Assembly: GCA_950097015.1 (NCBI GenBank)
Contig: CATNEN010000029.1
Location: 8,347,501 to 8,411,500, forward strand
DNA length: 64,000 bases
Source of the DNA: Macrostomum hystrix
Lineage: Eukaryota > Platyhelminthes > Macrostomidae
Reading direction: 5' to 3'
Shown: piece by piece, positions 24,822 to 35,838 of the stretch
Layout: every line of letters begins with the position of its first letter
How positions within the stretch are numbered: position 1 is the stretch's first letter
The notes under the pieces: model-generated
Seen by the model: only the letters and a program-made list of their open reading frames with translations
Databases searched by the model: none
Told to the model about the DNA's origin: nothing
Made by a program: the position numbers and the translations under genes

Positions 24822-26837
24822 GTTGACCAGCTTGGTTAAAAATAGTTGATGGGCAAAGTTGCTGGAAAAGAAGCCGAAGTCGCTATTTAAAACTAAAAAC
24901 TACTACTTAAAATATCCAGCTTGCTTTTTTATATTTTATCTGTACATAATGCCCACAAAAAAGGATAGGTATATAAAATAAATTTACCATTTAAAAGCTT
25001 TAGGAAACAACAATACTTAGACATTTAGATTTCTATAGATGGTAAGTTATAGTCTATCATAGATTATTATATATATAGGACCTTAGTATGTAATAGTACA
25101 TTTTTTATTTAACAATTTTTTGCCTATCATTACATTGGCTGGTGAAAACTATAAACTACCATTCAAAAAGTAAACATCTTTTTAAAATGTCTAATTACAT
25201 AGATTAGGCAAGAGTCTTCTTTATAGAATTGAAAATTTCCAAAAAAATAAAAAAACGATGTAAAAAAATCTTCCTGTTTAATAGGTGGAACATTATAAGC
25301 AAAAATGTAATAAAATAGGAAATTATTTTTTTGTAAAGAACGAACCTTGTTCCTTTTATACAATCTTCAAGTTCCAGGCTCTGAGAATTGTTTTAATTAG
25401 CTTAATACTACTAGAATAAAGGTTCCTGCAGTGCAGCGCAGGTAGACCCAGACAGTAAGGCCTGTATATAATTTTATTTTTAATCACTGGATAAAACCTG
25501 ACTAGGTAGCTTTTATATCTCTTAAGCTAAAGTAAAAAGTAATAATAAGTTATTTAACAAATTATTACAAAACAGTCGACATGATTAATGGAACCAAACT
25601 CACAGTCTAACATTTACTTTAGGTCAATATAAAATATATTTATATCGATAAAAAAACTCAGACTTTTTGTAAGTCAAAACGGGTCTATTTCTAGCTACTG
25701 AAAATAACAAATAATTGTGACGTGACAAATTATTTTGCTATAAAAACGACAGAATTAAACTTAGTTTACTATTCTTTTTACTCAGTTTCTTTCAGAAACA
25801 TTAAAAAACAATATTATTTTCGTCCTTACGCCAGACTTTTTGTTATCACGCCCAGTGCATGGGATTTGTCAGTTGTAGATGTAAAATATATGTAAAAGAG
25901 AATAATATTAGTACATTAAATCACTGATGAGTAAGCAGTTTTTTCTCATGAGTACTGAATGTAAAATTAATTACATCTTCTGGAAAACGTTAGGCATTTT
26001 TACTTCGCAACATGCATTGGCAAGACAGGCAAGTTGTTTTTCGAAAGAAAAGGTTGCTGTTTTTTTGCATCGCTAACTGTATACAATGATGTTATTCTAA
26101 TTTGGATTGTTACATCCTATTCTGTTATTTGTCCCATTGTTGCGTCATGATGTTTTTTAGATATTTTGTATTTTGATAAAGTTGCCAGTAACCATGTCAG
26201 CAAGTTCCCCTTATTCAACTGTTTTAAGTCACGCTTTCTTTTTCTATTATGGTCTTTATTCATATTTCACGTCGTAATTTGATAACTTACGTCGGTTAGC
26301 ATGTCTCATTTTCTGCTAACAAAGATGTGCTAAAAGCTCTAAAAGCTATATCTCTAAACGTAATTATAGCGATTCCCAGCAGTATCTAGAGTTCGTCTTT
26401 ACATGTATTGTGCAAGCTTAATTGCAGATTTACACAAGATGCATTAAAACTGACTCAAGACTGTATTAAAGAATGGCAGAGTAGTTTAATTATTTTTCTT
26501 TATGTTATGAATAACAAACAACAAAAATGCCAAGATGGCAGCAAAAAAGGTGTGATGCGCAAGTTAATAAATCTGGTAAAAAAGCTGAAACAAAAAATGC
26601 GACGCAAGTAAACAGAGTGGGCACCCCAAAATAAGCTAGACCGAAGACAGGAAAGCACAATAACAAAAAATACTTAAACTCGTACTTTGGAGTTACGATT
26701 AGCATTATGCGATTCCGGCATTGACTTTAAAAGCTTTTCTTGTTTCAAAAATGGGACTAACATTAAAGTGGCAATACAACAGATGCAGTTACTGATTAGC
26801 TACCAATCAACAAAAAATTACGAAAAACATTTTTGTT
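24822..26837. other. AT-rich intergenic region between the ligase gene and the third RRM gene
   Basis: About 2 kb of AT-rich sequence with no supportable coding frame. The left end should include the promoter of the minus-strand ligase gene, but I see no distinctive core element. Confidence 0.5.
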
Positions 26838-26905
26838 TTTAGAGCGTCGGATTCACGACTTGAAGGTCCGGGGTTCGACTCCCGAATAACAGATGGATTG
26901 GGTAT
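26838..26905 (+). mobile_element. tRNA-like SINE head
   Basis: TAGAGCGTCGGATTCACGAC followed by GGTCCGGGGTTCGACTCCC gives anticodon-arm-like and T-arm/B-box-like parts. It is nearly identical to the minus-strand head at about 54,830-54,895. The body is short or missing. It lies just past the 3' end of the neighbouring gene. Confidence 0.55.
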
Positions 26906-26990
26906 GTTCTTGGGGGAAACAGGTTGGAAAAATACTAGCGCATCAGAAACAACAATTAGAATTCTATTTCAGTTGAAAATCTGTAAATAT

Positions 26991-29900
26991 CTACGATGCA
27001 CCAGGCGTTTCAGCAGCTTCGGCCGCTGCAGCGTCGTCTGGCGCGATGTCAGCGATGCCGTCATTCACTCTGGGCTGCGGCGGCGCACCTTCTTCGTCAT
27101 TATCGTTGTCCTCCTCGGCGTCCTCCGAGGCCATCAGGAACTCGCACAGGGCGGCGCGCAGGCCGACGGGACAACAGTTGCAGACAGAGCGAGCCGTGCG
27201 AATCAGGCGGCCTAGGCGGCCGAGCTGCGCCACGGAGGCGGGCGACATCGATTCGCAGCCGGGATGACAGACGCAGCGGAACGGCTGACGCCAAGATTCC
27301 AGGCGGAGGCGGACACGGTGAGACTGGCGGGTGAGCGATGAAGGCAGGCCTTCATTATTTCAATGCGATAGTCTTACAATCAGAACATTTCTGATTGAAA
27401 ATATAGAAAAGTTTTTCAACGGTTATTTCCGCTTCTTGACTACCCAACAGTGTTTCAATGGTCGCTGCCATCTTCTTGACTACCCAACAGTGTTTCAATG
27501 GTCGCTGCCATCTTCTTGACTACCCAACAGTGTTTCAATGGTCGCTGCCATCTTCTTGACTACCCAACAGTGTTTCAATGGTCACTGCCATCTTCTTGAC
27601 TACCCAACAGTGTTTCAATGGTCGCTGCCATCTTCTTGACTACCCAACAGTGTTTCCATGGTCAATGCCATCTTCTTGACTACCCAACAGTGTTTCAATG
27701 GTCACTGCCATTTTCTTGACTACCCAACAGTGTTTCAATGGTCGCTGCCATCTTCTTGACTACCCAACAGTGTTTCAATGGTCGCTGCCATCTTCTTGAC
27801 TACCCAACAGTGTTTCCATGGTCGCTGCCATCTTCTTGACTACCCAACAGTGTTTCAATGGTCACTGCCATCTTCTTGACTACCCAACAGTGTTTCAATG
27901 GTCACTGCCATCTTCTTGACTACCCAACAGTGTTTCCATGGTCACTGCCATCTACTTGACTACCCAACAGTGTTTCAATGGTCGCTGCCATCTTCTTGAC
28001 TACCCAACAGTGTTTCAATGGTCGCTGCCATCTTCTTGACTACCCGACAGTGTTTCCATGGTCGCTGCCATCTTCTTGACTACCCAACAGTGTTTCAATG
28101 GTCGCTGCCATCTTCTTGACTACCCAACAGTGTTTCCATGGTCGCTGCCATCTTCTTGACTACCCAACAGTGTTTCAATGGTCGCTGCCATCTTCTTGAC
28201 TACCCAACAGTGTTTCAATGGTCAATGCCATCTTCTTGACTACCCAACAGTGTTTCAATGGTCACTGCCATCTTCTTGACTACCCAACAGTGTTTCAATG
28301 GTCACTGCCATCTTCTTGACTACCCAACAGTGTTTCAATGGTCACTGCCATCTTCTTGACTACCCAACAGTGTTTCAATGGTCACTGCCATCTTCTTGAC
28401 TACCCAACAGTGTTTCCATGGTCGCTGCCATCTTCTTGACTACCCAACAGTGTTTCCATGGTCGCTGCCATCTTCTTGACTACCCAACAGTGTTTCAATG
28501 GTCGCTGCCATCTTCTTGACTACCCAACAGTGTTTCCATGGTCGCTGCCATCTTCTTGACTACCCAACAGTGTTTCAATGGTCGCTGCCATCTTCTTGAC
28601 TACCCAACAGTGTTTCAATGGTCAATGCCATCTTCTTGACTACCCAACAGTGTTTCAATGGTCACTGCCATCTTCTTGACTACCCAACAGTGTTTCAATG
28701 GTCACTGCCATCTTCTTGACTACCCAACAGTGTTTCAATGGTCACTGCCATCTTCTTGACTACCCAACAGTGTTTCAATGGTCACTGCCATCTTCTTGAC
28801 TACCCAACAGTGTTTCCATGGTCGCTGCCATCTTCTTGACTACCCAACAGTGTTTCAATGGTCACTGCCATCTTCTTGACTACCCAACAGTGTTTCCATG
28901 GTCACTGCCATCTACTTGACTACCCAACAGTGTTTCAATGGTCGCTGCCATCTTCTTGACTACCCAACAGTGTTTCCATGGTCGCTGCCATCTTCTTGAC
29001 TACCCAACAGTGTTTCAATGGTCACTGCCATCTTCTTGACTACCCAACAGTGTTTCCATGGTCACTGCCATCTTCTTGACTACCCAACAGTGTTTGAATG
29101 GTCGCTGCCATCTTCTTGACTACCCAACAGTGTTTCAATGGTCGCTGCCATCTTCTTGACTACCCAACAGTGTTTCCATGGTCGCTGCCATCTTCTTGAC
29201 TACCCAACAGTGTTTCCATGGTCAATGCCATCTTCTTGACTACCCAACAGTGTTTCCATGGTCAATGCCATCTTCTTGACTACCCAACAGTGTTTCCATG
29301 GTCAATGCCATCTTCTTGACTACCCAACAGTGTTTCCATGGTCGCTGCCATCTTCTTGACTACCCAACAGTGTTTCCATGGTCGCTGCCATCTTCTTGAC
29401 TACCCAACAGTGTTTCAATGGTCGCTGCCATCTTCTTGACTACCCAACAGTGTTTCCATGGTCAATGCCATCTTCTTGACTACCCAACAGTGTTTCCATG
29501 GTCAATGCCATCTTCTTGACTACCCAACAGTGTTTCCATGGTCAATGCCATCTTCTTGACTACCCAACAGTGTTTCCATGGTCGCTGCCATCTTCTTGAC
29601 TACCCAACAGTGTTTCCATGGTCGCTGCCATCTTCTTGACTACCCAACAGTGTTTCAATGGTCGCTGCCATCTTCTTGACTACCCAACAGTGTTTCCATG
29701 GTCAATGCCATCTTCTTGACTACCCAACAGTGTTTCCATGGTCAATGCCATCTTCTTGACTACCCAACAGTGTTTCCATGGTCAATGCCATCTTCTTGAC
29801 TACCCAACAGTGTTTCCATGGTCGCTGCCATCTTCTTGATCCCGCAGTCCGCCATAATGAACACCAACCTGGTGGGAGGAACGCCGGGTGCGCCAGGGCA

Positions 29901-31120
29901 GGATATTGTGGCAGGGGAACACGAACGGCCGCATGTAGCACAAGTCATCCATGCGGCACAATGTAAAGTAGGCCTTCTCAATTGGGCACAGTTCAGCCAG
30001 CTGCCGGGGAGATTTTTCAGCCATAGAGCGCAAAGCGGCCAGAGTGCGGGCGCAGTCGATGGTTCGGTCGAATCGCAGGACGCAGTAGCCCAGGTTGCCG
30101 CGGCCGGTGGATTCGGTGGCGCCAAAGTCTGACGCTGTCGGAGCGAAGACGCTGCGAATCTAAAATTTGAAAGTAAAATAAATTAACTATGAAATCAATG
30201 CGAGCAACCATTTGACGAAGGTACTCGTAGTGGCCTAGCGTTCCTAGATGACATAACTGAAGGGCTAGATTAATAGGCAGATATGGGCGAGGCCATTTTC
30301 AGTCATAAATCAGTCATATATCTGTCATTTTATGGGCCCAAATTCGAACTTCGGACCTTTCAGCTAGGAGTCCGAGGCTCTAACTACTGTGCTACGAGTT
30401 TAACACTGGTAGTGACCAAAATTGAAAGACTCAAAAAGTGACAAAAGCCAACAAACCAACCTGCGAGAAGCGTCCCAGAAACCGCCTAGCAATATCCGCT
30501 GAAGTTAGACTGGCGTGAATATTCCAAACCAGAATAAACTGACACCTGGCCGAGCAGGCGTCAGGCACCGGGCAGAACGGAGCCAGCCCCGGCCTCAGGC
30601 CAGCCAGACGGAGGCTTTCATCGCCCCATTTCTTTAGGCGCAGCTGCGGACTGCCGGGCAGGCTATGGGCCAGCCTCTCTGTGCCAGCCTCGGCCCAGCG
30701 CCTTGACACGGACACTGGCAGGCGTAGTATAGCCAGGCGGCTAGATCCACTGGCGTGCCTAGTCAGGTACAGATTGGCTGTCAGTTTATTGGTGAATGTG
30801 ACCCTAATGGCGTCCAACAGAGCGGCGGCGTCCATTTCGATTGGTAGGCCGAGCAGTCGCCAGCTGCGGAGAGCCGATTGCGGCCGGCACAGGCACCACT
30901 GCACATCGGCCGCATTATTCGATTCAGCAGATTCTGACCGGTCGAAATCCCTATAGTCATGGTCTAGAGCGTTCAATAGTTCAGCGTTATCGTAGCGACT
31001 AACCGGACCGGTCACAGACGAATCCGGCGATGATAGCCAGGCTGCAGTGACCTCAACTGGGACCACTTCTTCGCTAGTCTTTAGTAGGTCGGACAGATGC
31101 CTGCGATGGTATGGGGCCAT
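26991..31120 (-). CDS. RRM-like protein with C-terminal Cys/His module (paralogue 3)
   Basis: Exons 31120-30461, 30159-29869 and 27323-26991, all phase 0, 427 aa. The start is the first ATG of the open frame. The N-terminal half contains an RRM-like unit (SWRLLGLPIEMDAAALLDAI ... SRLAILRLPV). A second RRM-like fold follows: RNP2-like QFILVWNIHASL and RNP1-like NLGYCVLRF. Then comes PFVFPCHNILPW, and after the last intron PFRCVCHPGCES and an acidic tail (EDAEEDNDNDEE). The first RRM and the zinc finger of paralogue 1 are absent. The second intron splits the Cys/His module and contains the 2.4-kb 40-bp array. Donors are weak-looking (GTTGGT twice), yet frame and homology support them. RNA binding is inferred from the fold; no function is known to me. 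Confidence 0.8.
27434..29838. repeat. 40-bp minisatellite inside the last intron of paralogue 3
   Basis: About 60 copies of a 40-bp unit (TACCCAACAGTGTTTCAATG plus GTCGCTGCCATCTTCTTGAC). Diagnostic variants are CCATG for CAATG and GTCAATGCC or GTCACTGCC for GTCGCTGCC. At the right end a six-unit block repeats every 240 bp (29,201, 29,441, 29,681). The array ends only about 30 bp from the donor of exon 2 (29,869). Confidence 0.97.
30228..30405 (-). mobile_element. tRNA-derived SINE in intron 1 of paralogue 3
   Basis: On the minus strand, GTAGCACAGTAGTTAGAGCC (A-box-like), CTCGGACTCCTAGCTGA and GGTCCGAAGTTCGAATTTGG (B-box-like) form a full tRNA-like head. A short tail with TATATGACTGATTTATGACTG follows. 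Confidence 0.65.
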
Positions 31121-31374
31121 TGTGTTTACTTTTGATAGTCGATATTTTTATCTCGATTGTCTATTTAACCCAAGTCAAATATGCGCAGCTTTTGGATTCG
31201 CCCGGCAGCTACCATTGGTCACACTGTAGGACGAAATAGCTATCACGTGACAGCGCTGAGCCAATAGCTACCGCTCGTATATGTGCCACATCATAACCAG
31301 CCAATAAAAGGGCCGCGTGATTCTCATGGTCATCCTTCATTGTTTAATTTGTTCGTAGAAAAGAACAGTCTTGC

Positions 31375-31648
31375 AATTTTTGGGTTTGAGACGCAATATG
31401 CACATCATATGGCACCATTTCGCTGCATCCTGAGCACACGCACACATACTGTACGCAGACACACGCTGACACAAGTGTGTACAAACTGTGCCTTGGAGGT
31501 TGGCCCTCGAGGCCGTAAATTGCACGAAAAACACTAAGCCTTCTCTCCGCGACTGCGCCCTAAATAAATTAAATGTGGCCTCGCCGCGTAGTCGAGATTG
31601 GGGACCTTGGTGCGAGAGGCAAATGCGGTAGACCGCTCCGCCACTCAC
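31375..31648 (-). mobile_element. SINE family B copy
   Basis: On the minus strand it begins GGTGAGTGGCGGAGCGGTCT, with GCCTCTCGCACCAAGGTCC, GGCGAGGCCACATTTAATT and CCAACCTCCAAGGCACAGT in the same order as the plus-strand copy at 60,782. It sits between paralogues 2 and 3. Confidence 0.75.
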
Positions 31649-31754
31649 CACTAATTAACTAACTAACACCACTAATCTTTAGGGTATTAAGTTACACAGC
31701 AGTAAATTTCATCACCTGTACAAATCTTTATATATTATATTTCCTCCTAAGGCT

Positions 31755-31935
31755 CCATACAGCAGATCAGTCTGTAAACTGTGGGGGAGGCGGCCGCTAA
31801 AATTTCAACCCCAGTTAGAAATAGAACAGAGGCAATAGGAATCGTTTCCCTGGGACTGAGATTCGAACCCCTGACCTTTGTGTTATATAATTCTAAAGCT
31901 TCAACCGCAGGACTACAAGCAGCGACCAGACCTGA
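31755..31935 (-). mobile_element. tRNA-derived SINE at the 3' end of paralogue 2
   Basis: On the minus strand, TTGTAGTCCTGCGGTTGAAG (A-box-like) then GGTCAGGGGTTCGAATCTC (B-box) and a body starting AGTCCCAGGGAAACGATTCC. The TAG stop codon of paralogue 2 (31,913-31,915) lies within its first bases. Confidence 0.6.
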
Positions 31936-34778
31936 GCGCTTGAACCGAGTCACCAACTACAGGCAGTTCTTGTCGAAGCCGGGTCGCTAACCAGTCGAAC
32001 ATCCCACCAGCCGGCGCCGACGGCACAGCCGCAGGATGGCAGGGGCACATGAACGGCGATCCGGATCCGCAGAAGTCGATCTGGACGTCCAACGGATTCT
32101 CGCTGTGCTGATTGGCGTCAGTTAACCAGGGCAGTAAGTTGTGACAAGGGAATGTGAACATCGGTGTCACCTGCCAGGCCTCCTGACAGGAGTGGATTCA
32201 AACAGTGGCGCGAGCGAACGCGTGTTAAAGAGATTTAGATTGAAGAAAATCCTATTTGCAAGATTTGCAATCCACGAGTAAAGCTTAATTCCAACTATGT
32301 ACTGGCCATCTGGCCGATCGACTTCGTTTAATTATAATTATCACCATTGACCACTTTTTAAGCACCACGATTGACATTTTAGCGTTCCGCTTACCTGCAA
32401 GTGGGCAAAAGTGAATCGCACCAATGACCAGTGGAAGATAGCAACTAGAATTTGACAGGCTGCCGCCTTCAGCACTCCCATAGCGTGCTGACAGTCAGTA
32501 GACTTATCAAATCGGGCAATAAGAAAGCCACAATTGCGATATTGTAAATCGCTGCCGGCAATCGCAGGCGACAATCGTGGACAGTAGAAACTGCGCACCA
32601 TTGGTAAAAATCTATGAGCCCGATGTACAATAGTATTGGGCTCCATATTCAACGGCAGATTCCATATCATCAGGAACACCTGAATGATAAGCAAATGTGT
32701 AAGGCACTTTGGTGAAAAGATTATCGTGGGTTTGTTTCATAAAAAACAGACCCAAACGTAGCCCTTTACCGGTTGAAATTCTGGGCCGGCAGTTGTAATA
32801 AGAGGCAGGAAGCTGCAACCGAAACTGTCGGGCGATCTACTAGCGTAGCCATCGGCTTCAAAAGTCTCCGGGCGCACAATTGTAATCTTCACTGGTCGCT
32901 TTTCGCGATCCAGCAGGTTCTGGCACCGATAGAATTCAATTAAACTAGGGGCGGCCGCCTCGATGGCTTCAACAGTGGCGGCCGGGTCCAAGACGCACAG
33001 TATAACTTTGCCCCATTCGGGCTCAACAGATAGTATAGTATAGGCGGTCAGGATTAGTGGGGACAGGCGGTGAATTGTCAGACAGGCTAGCTGCTCCGAG
33101 TCGGCGCTTAGTCGCAGGCCGACAATACGCAAGTACGGCTGCTGCAGTGGGGTGAGTCGGCATTGATTGATTACTAAACCATTGATTATGCGGCGAGTGT
33201 GGACTAAATAGAATAAGAAACTGTGATGTCAATACAGGCAGAGAATCGGAGTGACAGCAGAGAAGCTGGAGTGCCACTATAGCAACTTGAGTGCCACTAT
33301 AGCAGCTGGAGTGCCACTATAGCAGCTGGAGTGCCACTATAGCAGCTGGAGTGCCACTATAGCAGCTGGAGTGCCACTATAGCAGCTGGAGTGCCACTAT
33401 AGCAGCTGGAGTGCCACTATAGCAGCTGGAGTGCCACTATAGCAGCTGGAGTGCCACTATAGCAGCTGGAGTGCCACTATAGCAGCTGGAGTGCCACTAT
33501 AGCAGCTGGAGTGCCACTATAGCAGCTGGAGTGCCACTATAGCAGCTGGAGTGCCACTATAGCAGCTGGAGTGCCACTATAGCAGCTGGAGTGCCACTAT
33601 AGCAGCTGGAGTGCCACTATAGCAGCTGGAGTGCCATTATAGCAGCTGGAGTGCCACTATAGCAGCTGGAGTGCCATTATAGCAGCTGGAGTGCCATTAT
33701 AGCAGCTGGAGTGCCATTATAGCAGCTGGAGTGCCACTATAGCAGCTGGAGTGCCACTATAGCAGCTGGAGTGCCACTATAGCAGCTGGAGTGCCACTAT
33801 AGCAGCTGGAGTGCCACTATAGCAGCTGGAGTGCCATTATAGCAGCTGGAGTGCCATTATAGCAGCTGGAGTGCCAAAATAGAACTCAGGAGAGACTGGA
33901 ATGCCTGTGGTAAGATGATGAAGCCAATAGAACTGGACAGCTTCGGACAATTGTAAGCCGAATATAAGCTAAATATACGTTTGTTCAGTTGGATTTACCT
34001 GACCAGGAGTCACCTGCCACAGCGGCTGATCTATTGGGATCGACAAGCAAGGCCGCTTACTAAGGACTGTCACCGTATCTTTCTCTGCGTCATCTTCTTT
34101 CTTATTGGTTACTTGATGCTGATTCTGTTGCTTCTGTACAAGTGGGGCGCTTAAAGGCAAAAGCGTTGCCGCGGTCACCGCCCAGAGGTCGTAGGCTCGC
34201 GCCCCGGCCTCGGCTAGACGACCAGCTAGTCGAATCCGATCTGCGCCAGGCGACAACAAGGTCAGAGCGGTCGCCGAAGCGACATTCGCTAGATTCGCTG
34301 TCGGCGGCGGCAGCGGCGCCAAATCGGCAACATCGGCGGATGGCCAACAGTCGGCCAGTCGCATAGCGTCTGGATCGTCCCAAATGGCCAGCAGTAGGCC
34401 GATCTCATCAAGAGCCCCTGCCGGCGGCTGGCTCATTGACTCACCAGTGTGCAGGTAGAGCCGACAGGCGCCAGGACCCAACTCGGCTAAGACAGCCGGC
34501 CATTGTTCGGACTGCAAAGAGTCGAATAGCAGCACAGTATGGCCCCCAAGCTTAGTCGAATATCTCACGTACTGCCTGTAGGTGGTCCCGGTGCTATCTA
34601 CCGGACAACCGTCTTGCAGTAGCACGAAGTCGGATAATATTGTAATAGTATTTTCCTCACTTTCTGGACTGTTATCAGCTTCTTCTGTAAGATTCGAAGA
34701 ATTACCACCGCTTATATCCTCGGTGGACACATTGACAGCGGTCTGATTCTCTTTATTATTGTTTGTGTCTGCCTGCAT
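31913..34778 (-). CDS. RRM-like protein with C-terminal Cys/His module (paralogue 2)
   Basis: Exons 34778-33999, 33141-32770, 32679-32395 and 32170-31913, all phase 0, about 564 aa. The acceptor of exon 2 could be three bases further on. Colinear with paralogue 1: HTVLLFDSLQSEQWPAVL matches its CCVTLFDQLDASQWEDTY, and AYDLWAV matches VFELWAP. Next are a middle RRM-like unit (YLRIVGLRLS ... EWGKVILCVLDP), a third with RNP2-like VFLMIWNLPLNM and RNP1-like NCGFLIARF, then TFPCHNLLPW and PFMCPCHP. It lacks the zinc finger and RS region. The N-terminus is acidic and Asn/Glu-rich. The final residues and stop fall in SINE sequence. A role in RNA binding is inferred only from the fold. Confidence 0.82.
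33262..33880. repeat. 20-bp minisatellite in intron 1 of paralogue 2
   Basis: About 31 nearly identical copies of a 20-bp unit, AGCAGCTGGAGTGCCACTAT. The only common variant is CATTAT, clustered in the right half. High uniformity suggests recent expansion. Confidence 0.97.
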
Positions 34779-35838
34779 ACCACGCGTTATCTGTTTGTTC
34801 TTTGAAACCTAAGAATATGTTGGGGCTGCAAATTGAAAAGGTGTGGAATAGTTTAGCAATGATGTTGTTTTTCAACATCGAAACATGAAGCAATTTAAAA
34901 AGCTACCTACTTAGTTTATGCTTAGTATATTTTTTCTCGGAAGACATTCGAGTTTTTGACCCTCTCAACCGTCTTCACAAAAAACTTCTCTGGCCACTTC
35001 TTAGAAAATTAATTGATTTATGAAATAATACAATTGCTCAATTCGACACAGCAGGCTCTACTGTCATTTTAACCAAATCTAACTAATAGACTCTAAAATA
35101 TACTTTACTCTACTCTGTAGTCAGTATAATGTCGTACAAGGCGTACTGTGTAATCTACTTTATTATGCTCTTCTAGTATGCGAAAATAGGAACACAAAGA
35201 CTGCACTTTAACAATATCCTTTTAAGTTCACAAGAGATTAACAAACGCATTTGCTGTCAGTAAAACAAGTTTACTAAAAAATTATGCGCCCATAAAAATT
35301 ATGTTTAATGGTATTAGATTACAATTAACAGCGCATGACAATTCACATTCCAAAAAACTGTTCAAATTTTAATCGCGCATTTGATAGCAAACAGCGGGAA
35401 AAACATGCTGGTACAAAATCGATGAAAAAATGGAACGAATGTTTGTCTTTGAACAACAAAATCGCTAATAAACACCAAGGCAATTCAGAAAACTGCAAAT
35501 TTATTATAAGGTATGCAGCAGAAAGACTGCCAGCTATTATACATTTAAACTAATTTATAGATGTATCTTATTATGATTGTAACACTTTCTGCAATTGAAA
35601 ATGTTGATTTTTATGCTCGTATATATATATATGACTTCTAGATTGCAGATCTAAAATGAATGCTTTAATTTTGAATGGAAATTCTAAAATTTATTTGTTG
35701 GTTTGTTTTCTCTCCGTTTTACTAATGCCAGTTTAGGTGGAAAATTTTTAAGATTGTGTCACAATATAACCGACAAATCAGTCAATAATTAAACTTAGTA
35801 ATGAAACAATGCATAAACCGGGAAAATCATGAAAGAGA
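34779..35838. other. intergenic spacer between paralogues 1 and 2
   Basis: AT-rich unique sequence holding the 3' end of paralogue 1 and the promoter side of paralogue 2. The small plus-strand open frame at 35,335-35,553 has no gene-like support. Confidence 0.5.
35690..35695 (-). terminator. candidate polyadenylation signal of paralogue 1
   Basis: AATAAA on the minus strand, about 145 nt after the stop codon at 35,839. Confidence 0.5.
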
